NCBI GenBank assembly: GCA_015065385.1 | Contig: SVQK01000024.1 | Location: 43,569-107,568, forward strand | Length of the DNA: 64,000 bases | Source: Oscillospiraceae bacterium | GTDB lineage: Bacteria > Bacillota > Clostridia > Oscillospirales > CAG-272 | Direction: 5' to 3' | Shown: piece by piece, positions 23,776 through 32,726 of the stretch | Layout: each line of letters opens with the position of its first letter | Position numbering within the stretch: position 1 is the first letter of the stretch | Notes under the pieces: model-generated | What the model was told of the DNA's origin: nothing | The model's input: the letters and a program-made list of their open reading frames with translations, nothing else | Database searches by the model: none | Position numbers and translations under genes: made by a program

Positions 23776-26262
23776 TCAGACGCCCTTCTTGGCTCTGTCC
23801 ATATGCTCGAGCTCGGTCTCGTTGTAGGTGGGGGTGTATCCCGGGATGGGCATGAGCTTTTCGTGGATGACGTCGATGATGCCGGTCGGCTGCGGGAAGT
23901 AGTACTTCTCAAGCTCGAAGGCGGGGGTGATCCAGTTGCGGGAACCGAACACTGCCGGCGGCGCGTCGAGGTAATCGAAGGCCATCTCGGCGATGTTGGA
24001 GGCCATGTCGCGCATCATGGAGCAGCGGTCAACCGCGTCGCCGACGATGACGATCTTGCCGGTCTTCTTGACGGACTCGATGACCTTGGAGTAATCGAAG
24101 GGAACGAGGGAACGGGCGTCAATGACCTCGGCGGAAATGCCGTAGTCGGCTTCCAGCTTCTTCGCGGCGTCGAGGGCTCTGTAGAGAACCGCGCCGATGG
24201 AGAGGATGGTGACATCCTTGCCTTCGCGCTTCACGTCGGGCTCGCCGATGTTCACTTCGTAGTATCCTTCCGGAACGCCGCCCTCATGGAATTCTTCGCC
24301 CTTGTCGTAGATTCTCTGGGACTCGAAGAAGACAACGGGGTCGGTGCCGTTCAGAGCCTGATTCATGAGGCCCTTCGCGTCGTAAGGCGTAGCGGGGAAG
24401 CAGACCTTGAGGCCCGGGATGTGGGAGCAGAGCGCGGTCCAGTCCTGGGAGTGCTGCGCGCCGTACTTGGAGCCGACGGAGACGCGGAGGACGACGGGCA
24501 TCTTGAGAATACCCGCGGACATGGCCTGCCACTTGGACAGCTGGTTGAAGATTTCGTCGCCCGCGCAGCCGATGAAGTCGGCATACATGAGCTCGACGAT
24601 GGCACGGCCGCCCGCAACCGCGTAACCGACGGCGGAGCCGACGATGGCGGATTCGGAGATCGGCGCGTTGAAGAAGCGGTGGTAGGGAAGGGCTTCGGTG
24701 AGTCCGCGGTAAACGGCGAACGCTCCGCCCCAGTCACGGTTGTCTTCACCGTAGGCGATGGTGGTGGGATCCTCGTAGAACTTGTCGATGATGGCTTCGA
24801 ACAGACCGTCGCGGATGTTGTACAGCTTCATCTTCGGGATCATCTCGCCCTTTTCGTCGAAGGCGTAGCGCGCCTTGCCGGCGATCTGCTTGACGCGGGG
24901 ATCCTCTTCCTTCGGGATCAGAACCTCGGGCTCTCTCGTCTCGTCCATGGACTTCACATGCTGGTTGGAGTACATGATGGAGGAGATCATCTCGGGTTCC
25001 TTCGAGAGATCCATTCTCGGGGAGATCTCGTCGTCGATGGCGAGCTTGATGATCTTGGTGGTGCGCGCGACGATCTCTTCGTCGATGGCCGCGTATTCCT
25101 CGGCGGAAGCGACGCCGCCCTCGATCATCTTGTTTCTGTAGGCCGGGATCGGATCGGCGGCCTTCCACGCTTCGATTTCCTCGGGCGTGCGGTAGGTGGA
25201 GGAGTCGGACGGGGAGTGGCCGGAGACGCGGTAGGTGGCGACTTCGAGGAAGGCCGGGCCCTGACCGTTCAGGAGCAGTTCCTTCTTGCGCTTCGTAGCG
25301 TCGATGACAGCCAGCGGATTGTAGCCGTTGACCTTCTCGGCGTGCATCTGGGTGGGATTGAAGCCCGCGGCGAGTCTGGCGGGGTTGGTGAAGCCCATCG
25401 TCTCGCCCATGGTCTGACCGCCCATGCCGTAGAAGTTGTTGAACACGTTGAAGAGGATCGGCATGCCCTCGTCGGAATACTTGCCGTCCATGCCCCAGAG
25501 CTTGGTGATCTGATCCATGGAGGCGAAGTTCAGGGACTCAAGCACCGGGCCGCGTCCGAGAGCGCCGTCGCCGGAGTTGGCCACGACGATGCCCTTCTTA
25601 TGGTTGGCTCTCTTGTACAGAGCCGCGCCGAGAGCGATCGGAGCCGCGCCGCCCACGATGGCGTTGTTCGGGAAAATGCCGAAGGGAATGAAGAACGCGT
25701 GCATGGATCCGCCGAGGCCCTTGTTGAAGCCGGTGGTGCGGGCAAAGATCTCAGCCAGCGCGCCGTAGAGGAGGAAGTCCTTCGCAAGGTCCTTCACGTC
25801 GCCGGGATGAGCCTGTCTGCCCTCGACGACCTTGAGGATCGTGCCGCCCAGAAATTCCTTCATGATGTCGTAGAGCTCTTCGTCCGTCAGCTTGTTGATG
25901 GAGGAGAGGCCCTTCGCAAGGATTTCGCCGTGGCTTCTGTGGGAACCGAACTGGAAGTCGTTGATGTCCATGCAGTACGCCTGACCGACGGCGGAGGCTT
26001 CCTGACCGATGGAGAGGTGGGCCGGGCCGGGGTTGTTGTACTTCACGCCGTTGTATTCGGACTTGACCTTGATCTCGTTCAGCATCGTCTCGAACTCGCG
26101 GATGGTCCGCATGTCGTGGTAGATGCGGAGGAAGTCGGCCTTGGAATACAGCTTCTTTTCCTCGTCGAGGGTCAGGTTGTAGGTGCAGAGCGGAATGCTC
26201 TCAAAATCGATGTACCCGGGCTGAAAGACTTTGCCGGGATCAACGTATTGGCTTTTCGGCAT
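23776..26262 (-). CDS. 2-oxoacid dehydrogenase E1, fused alpha and beta subunits
   Basis: 828 residues. The N-terminal half is E1 alpha: GPAHLSIGQEASAVG, GGSMHAFFIP, and the thiamine diphosphate motif GDGALGRG...NNFYG. A linker (about 400-470) leads to the C-terminal half, E1 beta: IAYGEDNRDWGGAF, NAPISESAIVGSAVG, YGAQHSQDW, SLVPFDYSKVI and the ending YYFPQPTGIIDVI. It decarboxylates a 2-oxoacid (pyruvate, acetoin-type or branched-chain; the sequence does not decide) and passes the acyl group to E2 lipoate. Fused E1 is a minority arrangement. It is the last gene of the DeoR-E2-E3-E1 cluster. AAGGAGA lies before the ATG. Confidence 0.93.
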   Translation of the reverse strand: MPKSQYVDPGKVFQPGYIDFESIPLCTYNLTLDEEKKLYSKADFLRIYHDMRTIREFETMLNEIKVKSEYNGVKYNNPGPAHLSIGQEASAVGQAYCMDINDFQFGSHRSHGEILAKGLSSINKLTDEELYDIMKEFLGGTILKVVEGRQAHPGDVKDLAKDFLLYGALAEIFARTTGFNKGLGGSMHAFFIPFGIFPNNAIVGGAAPIALGAALYKRANHKKGIVVANSGDGALGRGPVLESLNFASMDQITKLWGMDGKYSDEGMPILFNVFNNFYGMGGQTMGETMGFTNPARLAAGFNPTQMHAEKVNGYNPLAVIDATKRKKELLLNGQGPAFLEVATYRVSGHSPSDSSTYRTPEEIEAWKAADPIPAYRNKMIEGGVASAEEYAAIDEEIVARTTKIIKLAIDDEISPRMDLSKEPEMISSIMYSNQHVKSMDETREPEVLIPKEEDPRVKQIAGKARYAFDEKGEMIPKMKLYNIRDGLFEAIIDKFYEDPTTIAYGEDNRDWGGAFAVYRGLTEALPYHRFFNAPISESAIVGSAVGYAVAGGRAIVELMYADFIGCAGDEIFNQLSKWQAMSAGILKMPVVLRVSVGSKYGAQHSQDWTALCSHIPGLKVCFPATPYDAKGLMNQALNGTDPVVFFESQRIYDKGEEFHEGGVPEGYYEVNIGEPDVKREGKDVTILSIGAVLYRALDAAKKLEADYGISAEVIDARSLVPFDYSKVIESVKKTGKIVIVGDAVDRCSMMRDMASNIAEMAFDYLDAPPAVFGSRNWITPAFELEKYYFPQPTGIIDVIHEKLMPIPGYTPTYNETELEHMDRAKKGV

Positions 26263-26290
26263 GATTGTATCTCCTTATAGTTATTTGAGT

Positions 26291-27679
26291 TTACTGAATC
26301 GAGAACATCGCTTCGCGGATGACTTCGCAGACGGTGGGATGCGGGAAGACCAGCTTTTCCACGTCCGCGACGCGCTGCTTCTTTGCTACCATGGCAGCCG
26401 CGCCGTAGATGATTTCGGACGCGTAGGAACCGATCATGTGGACGCCGAGGATCTCGTGATGCTCCTTGCCGTACACGATTTTCACGATCCCGTCGCCGCC
26501 CTCGTTCTCCGCGACGTAGCGCCCGCTGTATCTGAGGGAGAGCACGGCTTCTTCCGCCTCGATGCCCGCCTTCTTCGCGGATTCCGCGGTCTCGCCGACG
26601 GAGCCGACTTCCGGATTGGTGTAGATGACGGAGGGGATGGAGCGGTAGTCCACGCGGTCCTTGACGCCGAGCATGTCGGATACGGCGACCTCGCCTTCGC
26701 GGTACGCGGTGTGCGCGAGCATGATCTTGCCGTTGACGTCGCCCGCGGCCCATACGCCGGGAACGGAGGTGCGGCACTGTTCGTCGGTGATGATCGCGCC
26801 GCGGTTCATCTGCACGCCGATCCCTTCGAGGCCGATGTCCTTTGTTCTGGCGCGGCGGCCGGTGGAGACCAGCACCAGATCGCAGGCGATCTTCTCGGTC
26901 TTGCCGTCCTTTTCGTATTCGACGACGCCATCGCCGGGCTTGCCGTTCACCGCCGCAACCTTCGCGCCGAGGATGAACTTCACGCCCTTCTTTTCGTAGT
27001 TTTTCTGGAGGATCTTCGAAATGTCCGCGTCCGTGGGGCCCGCGATCTTGTCGAGCATTTCCACCACATAGACCTCCGCCCCGATGGAGCAGAAGTAGGA
27101 TGCCATTTCGAGGCCGATCACGCCGCCGCCGACCACGACGATACGCTTCGGAGGCGTGCGGAGATCGAGGATCTCCCGGTTGGTGACGGCCAGTCCTCCC
27201 GCGTAGCTCTCGCGCAGGCCAGGGATCGGGGGCACGACCGCCTCGGAACCGGTGCAGACCAAGAGCTTCTTCGCCTCGTAGGTCTTGCCGTCCGCTTCAA
27301 CGGCGAATCCGCCCGCGGTCTTACCGGCGATCTTCGCGGAAGAGGAAATCACCGTGACGCCCGCGCCGCGCATTTTCGCCGCAACGCCGGAGACCAGCGT
27401 CTTCACGACCTTGTCCTTGCGGTCCACGACCTTCGCGTGGTCGAGGAATGCTCCGGTGACGGTCACGCCGTACGCTTCGCCGTGATGGGCGTAGTCGAGG
27501 ATCTTCGCGGAGTAGAGCAGGGTTTTCGTCGGGATGCATCCTTCGTTCAGGCAGACGCCGCCGAGAGCGCGCTCTTCGAAGACGGCTGTTTTCAGTCCGC
27601 CGTGTGCGGCACGTTCCGCCGCGTTGTATCCGGCAGGACCGCCGCCCAGGATGATCAGATCAAATGTTGCTTCAGCCAT
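26291..27679 (-). CDS. lpdA: Dihydrolipoyl dehydrogenase (E3)
   Basis: 462 residues. FAD-binding GGGPAGYNAAERAAHGG, redox disulfide CLNEGCIPTK (about 40-50), NAD-binding VVGGGVIGLEMAS, second FAD motif GVWAAGDVNG and catalytic HPTVCEVIREA near the C-terminus. All key residues are present. It reoxidises the E2 lipoamide with NAD. There is no N-terminal lipoyl domain. It lies nine bases after the E2 stop and 28 bases before E1. Confidence 0.96.
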   Translation of the reverse strand: MAEATFDLIILGGGPAGYNAAERAAHGGLKTAVFEERALGGVCLNEGCIPTKTLLYSAKILDYAHHGEAYGVTVTGAFLDHAKVVDRKDKVVKTLVSGVAAKMRGAGVTVISSSAKIAGKTAGGFAVEADGKTYEAKKLLVCTGSEAVVPPIPGLRESYAGGLAVTNREILDLRTPPKRIVVVGGGVIGLEMASYFCSIGAEVYVVEMLDKIAGPTDADISKILQKNYEKKGVKFILGAKVAAVNGKPGDGVVEYEKDGKTEKIACDLVLVSTGRRARTKDIGLEGIGVQMNRGAIITDEQCRTSVPGVWAAGDVNGKIMLAHTAYREGEVAVSDMLGVKDRVDYRSIPSVIYTNPEVGSVGETAESAKKAGIEAEEAVLSLRYSGRYVAENEGGDGIVKIVYGKEHHEILGVHMIGSYASEIIYGAAAMVAKKQRVADVEKLVFPHPTVCEVIREAMFSIQ

Positions 27680-27688
27680 ATGTCAACC

Positions 27689-28996
27689 TCACTTTGCGAG
27701 AAGGAGATCAAAGTTTTCAAGCGCCGTGCAGAGCTCTTTCAGGAACTTCGCGGCAGGCGCGCCGTCCACGGCTCTGTGGTCGAAGGTCAGGGAGAGACCC
27801 ATCGCCGGGTACACCGTTCCGTCGGCCTTGACGCGGTTGACCGTGCAGCACACGCCGAGGATCGCGGTCTGCGGAGGATTGATGACGGGCGTGAAGCTCT
27901 CGACGCCCATGGAGCCGAGGTTGGAGACGGTGAAGGAGCCGTTCGCCATTTCGTCGGGCGTGAGCTTGCCTTCGCGGGCTTTTCCGGCCAGAACCTTGGT
28001 TTCGGCGGCCAGAGCGGCGAGGGTCATCTTCTCCGCGCCGAAGAGCACGGGAACGAGCAGTCCGCGGTCGGTGTCCACGGCCATGCCCACGTTGGCGTGC
28101 TTATATTTGCGGAAGGTGTTGTCGATCAGGTTGGCGTTGATCTCGGGATAGTTCGGCAGCACGCGGGACACGGCGTAGAGCACCATGTCGTTGACGGTGA
28201 CCTTGCCGATGCCGAGAGCCTCGCCTGCTTCCTTGAGCTTCGCGCGGTATGCCATGAGGGCCGTCGCGTCGAAGGAGGAGTTGAGGGTGAGCTGAGCCAT
28301 CTCGGAGAGGGAGGCGTGCATGGACTTGGCGATGACCTTGCGGATGTTGGACATCGGCTCTTCCGTATAGGCGCGCAGATCGTCGACTGCGGCGGGAGCG
28401 GCCTTTTCCGCGGGAGCTTCTGCAGCGGCGGGCTTTTCCTCTTCGACGACGATCGGATGACCGGCGAGGAAGGCTTCGACAGCTTCCGTCGTGGCGGTGA
28501 ATCCGGCGTCCAGCGCTTTGTTGATATCGCGTTCGATGATTCTGCCGTGCGGGCCGGTGGAGACTACCTTGGTCATGTCCACGCCGGTTTCGAGGGCGAG
28601 ATGACGGGCTCTCGGGGAGATGAAGACGCGCTCCCCGGAGGATTCGGATACGGTAGCGGCGGCCTCCGCCTTGGGAGCTTCTTCCGCCTTGGCCTCCTCG
28701 GCCTTGGCCTCGGGAGCGGCTTCCGCGGATTTCGGAAGGAGCGCGGAGATGTCCTCGCCGACCTCTCCGATGATGCAGACGGGATCGAGGCAGGGGATCA
28801 CGTCCCCTTCGGCCGCGAGTACCTCAAGAATCGTGCCGGCCGTCTGGGCAGGTTCGTCGAACGCGCTCTTATCCGTCTCGTAGGAGAAGAGAATGTCGCC
28901 GACTTCAACCCGGTCGCCCTTCTTCTTCTGCCACGTCGTGATGATGCACGACTCGACGCTCTGTCCCTGACGGGGCATGATGACTACAGTTGCCAT
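27689..28996 (-). CDS. Dihydrolipoamide acyltransferase (E2)
   Basis: 435 residues. One lipoyl domain (about 1-78, lipoylated Lys in YETDKSAF), an Ala/Glu/Lys-rich linker, a peripheral-subunit-binding domain (ISPRARHLALETGVDM, GPHGRIIERDI) and a catalytic domain ending in DHRAVDGAPAAKFL with the active-site His and Asp. It forms the complex core and transfers the acyl group to CoA. First catalytic gene of the operon. Substrate not determined from sequence. Confidence 0.93.
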   Translation of the reverse strand: MATVVIMPRQGQSVESCIITTWQKKKGDRVEVGDILFSYETDKSAFDEPAQTAGTILEVLAAEGDVIPCLDPVCIIGEVGEDISALLPKSAEAAPEAKAEEAKAEEAPKAEAAATVSESSGERVFISPRARHLALETGVDMTKVVSTGPHGRIIERDINKALDAGFTATTEAVEAFLAGHPIVVEEEKPAAAEAPAEKAAPAAVDDLRAYTEEPMSNIRKVIAKSMHASLSEMAQLTLNSSFDATALMAYRAKLKEAGEALGIGKVTVNDMVLYAVSRVLPNYPEINANLIDNTFRKYKHANVGMAVDTDRGLLVPVLFGAEKMTLAALAAETKVLAGKAREGKLTPDEMANGSFTVSNLGSMGVESFTPVINPPQTAILGVCCTVNRVKADGTVYPAMGLSLTFDHRAVDGAPAAKFLKELCTALENFDLLLAK

Positions 28997-29072
28997 GGTG
29001 AAAATCCTTTCTATATGATATCCGGCCCTGACGGATCAGGGGGAATATGAACGGTGGAAAACGGACGCTCCC

Positions 29073-29843
29073 TCACTCCGAGACGTTGATGACCCGGACG
29101 TTCTTCTGGACGGCGAGGCGCGTGAGTTCCGGCGGGAGGGCGGCGTTGGTGATAAGCACATGGGCGGTCTCGAAGGTTGCGAAGGTATAGGGCAGGGATC
29201 GGTCGATCTTCGAGGCGTCCATGAGGATCACGACGAGGCGCGCCTTCTCGGCTACGACCCGTTTCAGCTCGCATTCGGAATAATTGCCGACGGTGAAGCC
29301 GCTCCGGGAGGAGAGTCCGGACGGGCAGAGAAACGCGATGTCGATGTTGATATCCTGCAAAAAACGGGTGGCCTGCGCGCCGGTGATGGTCTGGTTGTCA
29401 TGATCCAGCCGCCCGCCCACGATGTTGACGATGGGCATGCCGATCTTGCACAGCTCCAGCGCCGCGGCGGGATCCGTCGTGGTGAAGGTGAAGCGGTCGT
29501 TCGGGACGTACTGCACGATGTGCTGGAGCGTCGAACCGGAGTCGATGAAGATCGAGCGGCCCGTCTCAAGAAATTCCGCGGCTCTCTGGGCGATGGAATC
29601 CTTGGAGCGGACGTTCTCGTTCATGCGCGTTGCGATGGAGCCGTCCGTCTGGGTGGTGATGAACTTCATGCTCCTCGCTCCCCCGCGGACCTTGATCGCT
29701 TCGTGGATGGACTCGAAGTACTCGATGTCGCGCCTGAGCGTCATGCCGGAGACGTCCGGAAAGAGCGCTTCCAGTTCCTTGATGGAGATAAAAGGCTTGA
29801 CCTGCAATAGCGCGCGGATCTGCTCCCGTCTTTCGTTGTACAT
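29073..29843 (-). CDS. DeoR/GlpR-family transcriptional regulator
   Basis: 256 residues. N-terminal winged helix (YNERREQIRALLQVKPFISIKEL, then GMTLRRDIEYFE) and a DeoRC sensor domain with IFIDSGSTLQHIVQYV, GGRLDHDNQTITGAQA and VVILMDASKIDRS. These regulators usually bind a phosphorylated sugar. It lies 76 bases upstream of E2 on the same strand; a small hairpin (CCCTGA/TCAGGG, 29026-29041) in the gap lacks a T-tract. It probably controls the dehydrogenase operon and itself. Confidence 0.92.
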   Translation of the reverse strand: MYNERREQIRALLQVKPFISIKELEALFPDVSGMTLRRDIEYFESIHEAIKVRGGARSMKFITTQTDGSIATRMNENVRSKDSIAQRAAEFLETGRSIFIDSGSTLQHIVQYVPNDRFTFTTTDPAAALELCKIGMPIVNIVGGRLDHDNQTITGAQATRFLQDINIDIAFLCPSGLSSRSGFTVGNYSECELKRVVAEKARLVVILMDASKIDRSLPYTFATFETAHVLITNAALPPELTRLAVQKNVRVINVSE

Positions 29844-29910
29844 GGTTCACGCTCCTTCCCGGAACGCCGGACGGGGGGACCGCCGGTGAAAGTAACAGTT
29901 TTTACGCTCT

Positions 29911-29940
29911 ATTTTAACACAAATGGTGTGAGAAAGTCAA
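29911..29940 (-). promoter_or_regulatory. Promoter of the DeoR/dehydrogenase cluster
   Basis: On the minus strand TTGACT (29935-29940), 18 bases, TAAAAT (29911-29916). The spacer holds the short dyad CAC-N5-GTG (within 29918-29930), a possible operator. Confidence 0.6.
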
Positions 29941-30002
29941 TGCTAACGCGTGAAAAAACCGGATTTTCTTTCAAAAATCCGGTCGGGAACTGTGAATCCG
30001 CT

Positions 30003-31430
30003 TTATCGGGCGCAGTGTTCTTTTAACAGGACCCCTACTTTTTCGACGTCTCCCGCGCCCATGACGAGGATCATGTCCCCCTCGCGCGACGCCTCGTCCG
30101 CGATCCGGGCGGCCTCTTCGAAGGAAGGCGCGAAGGAGGCGGGTTTTCCTCTCTCCGTCACCGCGTCGGCCAGCTGAGCGGAGGACACGCCGTAGGTGTT
30201 GGTTTCCCGGGCAGCGTAGATGTCGCAGAAGAGCACCTCGTCCGCGCCGCTCTCCGCGAAGGCCGAGACGAATCCGTCAAACAGCTCCGCCGTGCGGGAA
30301 TAGGTGTGAGGCTGGAATACGACGCGCAGCTTTCCGCGGCAGACGGCACGGGCTCCCTTCAGCGTCGCGGCGATCTCGGTCGGATGGTGGGCGTAGTCCG
30401 AGTACACCTCCGCGCCCCGCTTTGTGACGCAGAGCTTTTCCATGCGGCGGGCGATGCCCTCGTAGGCGGAGAGCCCTTCCGCGGCGGCATCCGGGTCGAT
30501 CCCGTATTCCACGGAGGCGGCAAAGGCGGCGAGGGCGTTCGAGATGTTGTGCTCCCCCGGGATTCTCAGCTGGGCGCGGGCGATCGTCTCGCCGTTTCTC
30601 CGGATATCGAAGGCGGGATATCCGGTCGAAAGGTCTTCGTTCGCCGAGGAGTAGTCCGCTCCGGGATCGAGGCGGGAGAAGGTCACCGCGCGGCAGGGGA
30701 GATCTCTTTGGATCAGGCGGCAGTTTTCGTCGTCCAGATTCAGCACGGCGATCCCGTCCGGCCCGGTGAGTCCGGCAAATTTCAAAAAGGACGCGCGGAT
30801 CGCCTCGATGGAGGGGAAGTAATCGACGTGATCCAGCTCGATGTTCAGAATCACCGCCAGCGTGGGCTGGAAGTCGAGGAAGGAGTCCATGTATTCGCAG
30901 GCCTCAAAGGCAAAGAAGTCATGCGCTCCGATCCGGTCCACCGTCCCGGTCTCGCGCAGAGGCGCGCCGTTGAGGACCGTGGGATCCACGCCGGCACAGG
31001 TCAGGATCTTCGACAGCATGCCGGTGGTGGTGCTCTTGCCGTGCGTGCCGGATACGCCGATGCGCCGCTTGTACCCGGTCATGAGCCAGCCGAGAAAATC
31101 CGCGCGGGAAATGAGCGGGATGCCGCGCTCTCTGGCCCACGCGTACTCCGGATTGGTTTCCGGCATGGCGACGGTGTAGACGAGGGCGTCCGCGTCCTTC
31201 ACATGAGCGGCGTCCGCTTCGTAGTAGACCGGGATCCCGCAGGATTCGAGCCGGGCCGTGATGGCGGAGGGGGCGCGGTCGTAGCCGGAGACGGAAAATC
31301 CCCGCTTCTGCGCCAGAATCGCCAGAGAGTTCATGCTCACGCCGCCGATTCCCGCAAAGAACAGGTTGTGTTTATTCCTGAGAATAGTTTCGATTCCGAA
31401 GGGTCCGAAGTGTGTGTTTGGCAGCGCCAT
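30003..31430 (-). CDS. murC: UDP-N-acetylmuramate--L-alanine ligase
   Basis: 475 residues. Mur-ligase ATP loop GVSGTHGKSTTTGML, EACEYMDSFLDFQP, LNIELDHVDYFPSIEA, GEHNISNALAA and the C-terminal DYAHHPTEIAATLKG with VFQPHTYSRT. It adds L-Ala to UDP-MurNAc in the cytoplasm, the first peptide step of peptidoglycan. The start at 31430 follows GGAAAGGA. It stands alone, divergent from spoVG. Confidence 0.96.
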   Translation of the reverse strand: MALPNTHFGPFGIETILRNKHNLFFAGIGGVSMNSLAILAQKRGFSVSGYDRAPSAITARLESCGIPVYYEADAAHVKDADALVYTVAMPETNPEYAWARERGIPLISRADFLGWLMTGYKRRIGVSGTHGKSTTTGMLSKILTCAGVDPTVLNGAPLRETGTVDRIGAHDFFAFEACEYMDSFLDFQPTLAVILNIELDHVDYFPSIEAIRASFLKFAGLTGPDGIAVLNLDDENCRLIQRDLPCRAVTFSRLDPGADYSSANEDLSTGYPAFDIRRNGETIARAQLRIPGEHNISNALAAFAASVEYGIDPDAAAEGLSAYEGIARRMEKLCVTKRGAEVYSDYAHHPTEIAATLKGARAVCRGKLRVVFQPHTYSRTAELFDGFVSAFAESGADEVLFCDIYAARETNTYGVSSAQLADAVTERGKPASFAPSFEEAARIADEASREGDMILVMGAGDVEKVGVLLKEHCAR

Positions 31431-31631
31431 AATGCGTCCTTTCCGCGGGAGGCCGACGCGCGCGAACTCCCTGCACGCCGCGATCCGCGACCATATACTT
31501 GTATTGATAAATTATATTCTTAAATTGAAAACGTTCAGTTTTAATAAATATTTCACGTTTCTGCTGAATAACGTTCACAGTAAAGATGTATAATCATTCC
31601 ACCGGGAATACACAAAAGGGGAGAGGTGTCC
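31431..31631. other. Divergent intergenic region, AT-rich core
   Basis: About 100 bases (31495-31595) are strongly AT-rich in a GC-rich genome and lie between divergent murC and spoVG. They hold two AACGTTCA motifs (in 31529-31537 and 31570-31577) and TATAAT-like boxes on both strands, for example 31589-31594 on the plus strand, but no -35 match good enough to call a promoter. No sigma-H consensus could be placed before spoVG. Confidence 0.5.
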
Positions 31632-31949
31632 ATGGTCATTACAGACATCAAGGTGCGGAAGCTGTTCGACGACGGTCCGATGAAAGCCATCGTGTCCGTC
31701 ACCTTCGACGATCAGCTGGTTCTGCACGATATCAAGGTCATCAGCGTCAGGGACAAGAATTTCATCGTGATGCCCAGCCGGAAGAAATCCGATGGGACGT
31801 ACAGAGACATCGTCCATCCGATCAACGCAGAATTCCGGGGCCTTCTGGAAGAAGAGGTGCTCCGCGCCTACGAGGAAGAGCAGGCCAGAACCGCGGCTGA
31901 GGCGGAGATCGAAGCTCTGGAATCGGGCGAATACACCGGTCAGATCTGA
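31632..31949 (+). CDS. spoVG: Septation/sporulation regulator SpoVG
   Basis: 105 residues. It begins MVITDIKVRKLFDDGPMKAIVSVTFDDQL and contains MPSRKKSDGTYRDIVHPIN, the signature of SpoVG. It is an RNA/DNA-binding regulator linked to spore cortex formation and division. The ATG at 31632 is chosen (GGAGAGG five bases upstream) over a GTG at 31626. Supports an endospore-forming lineage, although spoVG also occurs in non-sporulating bacteria. Confidence 0.95.
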   Translation: MVITDIKVRKLFDDGPMKAIVSVTFDDQLVLHDIKVISVRDKNFIVMPSRKKSDGTYRDIVHPINAEFRGLLEEEVLRAYEEEQARTAAEAEIEALESGEYTGQI

Positions 31950-32067
31950 ACGCCGCCGCGTGCTGCCATCCCGGCGCGGCAATGCGGAACGGAACGGTTC
32001 GACTCGGCTTTGAGGCGACAGCGCTGGAACGGGACGATTGAGAAAATGACTGCATGGGCTGCAAGAT

Positions 32068-32121
32068 AAATCCATCTGCTTGATCCGGAGGATTCTCCGG
32101 CGCGGCGCGGTGGATTTTTTT
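32068..32121 (+). terminator. Probable spoVG terminator
   Basis: AAATCCA (32068-32074) pairs with TGGATTT (32111-32117), enclosing an inner CCGGAG/CTCCGG hairpin and followed by T residues. Confidence 0.5.
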
Positions 32122-32138
32122 GCTTTGTCCGGGACAAG

Positions 32139-32178
32139 AAAAAACCTCTATCGGAGCCGGGAAATGCTCGTAGAGGTT
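32139..32178 (-). terminator. Terminator of tRNA-Gly
   Basis: On the minus strand AACCTCTA (32171-32178) pairs with TAGAGGTT (32143-32150), followed by a T-run. Confidence 0.8.
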
Positions 32179-32188
32179 TATTTGCTCC

Positions 32189-32259
32189 AGCGGATGGGGG
32201 GAATCGAACCCCTAACTCAAGCTTGGGAAGCTGGCGTTTTACCACTAAACTACATCCGC
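32189..32259 (-). tRNA. tRNA-Gly, anticodon CCC
   Basis: Acceptor stem GCGGATG/CATCCGC, D-arm TAGTTTAGTGGTAAAA, T-arm AGGGGTTCGATTCCCC, anticodon loop TTCCCAA. 71 bases to the discriminator U. CCA is not encoded. It has its own promoter and terminator. Confidence 0.93.
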
Positions 32260-32267
32260 GTGCCGTT

Positions 32268-32296
32268 ATTATACCACCCCGGAGGCGGGATGTCAA
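32268..32296 (-). promoter_or_regulatory. tRNA-Gly promoter
   Basis: On the minus strand TTGACA (32291-32296), 17 bases, TATAAT (32268-32273). Confidence 0.9.
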
Positions 32297-32410
32297 GATC
32301 GATGGGGAAGTTTTTTCGCTCCCGATCCGTTTTTTTGCCGACGGGATCCGACTTGGATCCGGAAAGGGAAGCGGATGCTGCGGATCGCCTCCGCGGATGC
32401 CTCCCGGAAA

Positions 32411-32439
32411 TAAGAAATCCGAACTTTATCAGTCCGGAT
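32411..32439 (-). terminator. Probable tRNA-Leu terminator
   Basis: On the minus strand ATCCG-ACT (from 32439) pairs with AGT-CGGAT (to 32417), followed by TTCTTATTT. Confidence 0.6.
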
Positions 32440-32446
32440 ACTCTTC

Positions 32447-32530
32447 TGCGGGTGAAAGGACTTGAACCTTCACGAAGTTGCCCCCACAAGAACCTGAATC
32501 TTGCGCGTCTGCCAATTCCGCCACACCCGC
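32447..32530 (-). tRNA. tRNA-Leu, anticodon CAG
   Basis: Acceptor GCGGGTG/CACCCGC, class II variable arm (GTGGGGGCAACTTCGTG), anticodon stem CAAGA/TCTTG with loop TTCAGGT. 84 bases to discriminator A. CCA is not encoded. Confidence 0.93.
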
Positions 32531-32555
32531 GTGTGCTGTTCTTTCGAACGGTGTT

Positions 32556-32584
32556 ATTATACCTCCGGGTGAGCGTTTTGTCAA
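32556..32584 (-). promoter_or_regulatory. tRNA-Leu promoter
   Basis: On the minus strand TTGACA (32579-32584), 17 bases, TATAAT (32556-32561). Confidence 0.9.
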
Positions 32585-32613
32585 GGGGATTCGGAAAAAA
32601 TCTTCCGGAAAAC

Positions 32614-32642
32614 TTGCGGTTTTTTCGCGCCGGTGATAAAAT
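32614..32642 (+). promoter_or_regulatory. Promoter of the sigma-factor gene at 32727
   Basis: TTGCGG (32614-32619), 17 bases, TAAAAT (32637-32642). Confidence 0.5.
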
Positions 32643-32726
32643 CGGAGAACGGGGAAACTTTTTTGAAAAAACGGAAATCCGATCCGGGCTTTTCCGACAC
32701 GGAATGGGCGAGAGGGGATGAGAACG

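Noticed and set aside
23722..26280. Plus-strand open frame of 852 residues opposite the E1 gene
   Set aside because: It is the mirror of a well-conserved gene; low-complexity V, G, D and R-rich sequence without any family motif. High GC keeps antisense frames open.
29026..29041. Terminator between the DeoR gene and E2
   Set aside because: The hairpin CCCTGA/TCAGGG has only six pairs and no T-tract on the minus strand; read-through is likely.
26231..29050. Plus-strand open frame of 939 residues opposite E3 and E2
   Set aside because: Antisense shadow of two clear genes, same composition artefact.
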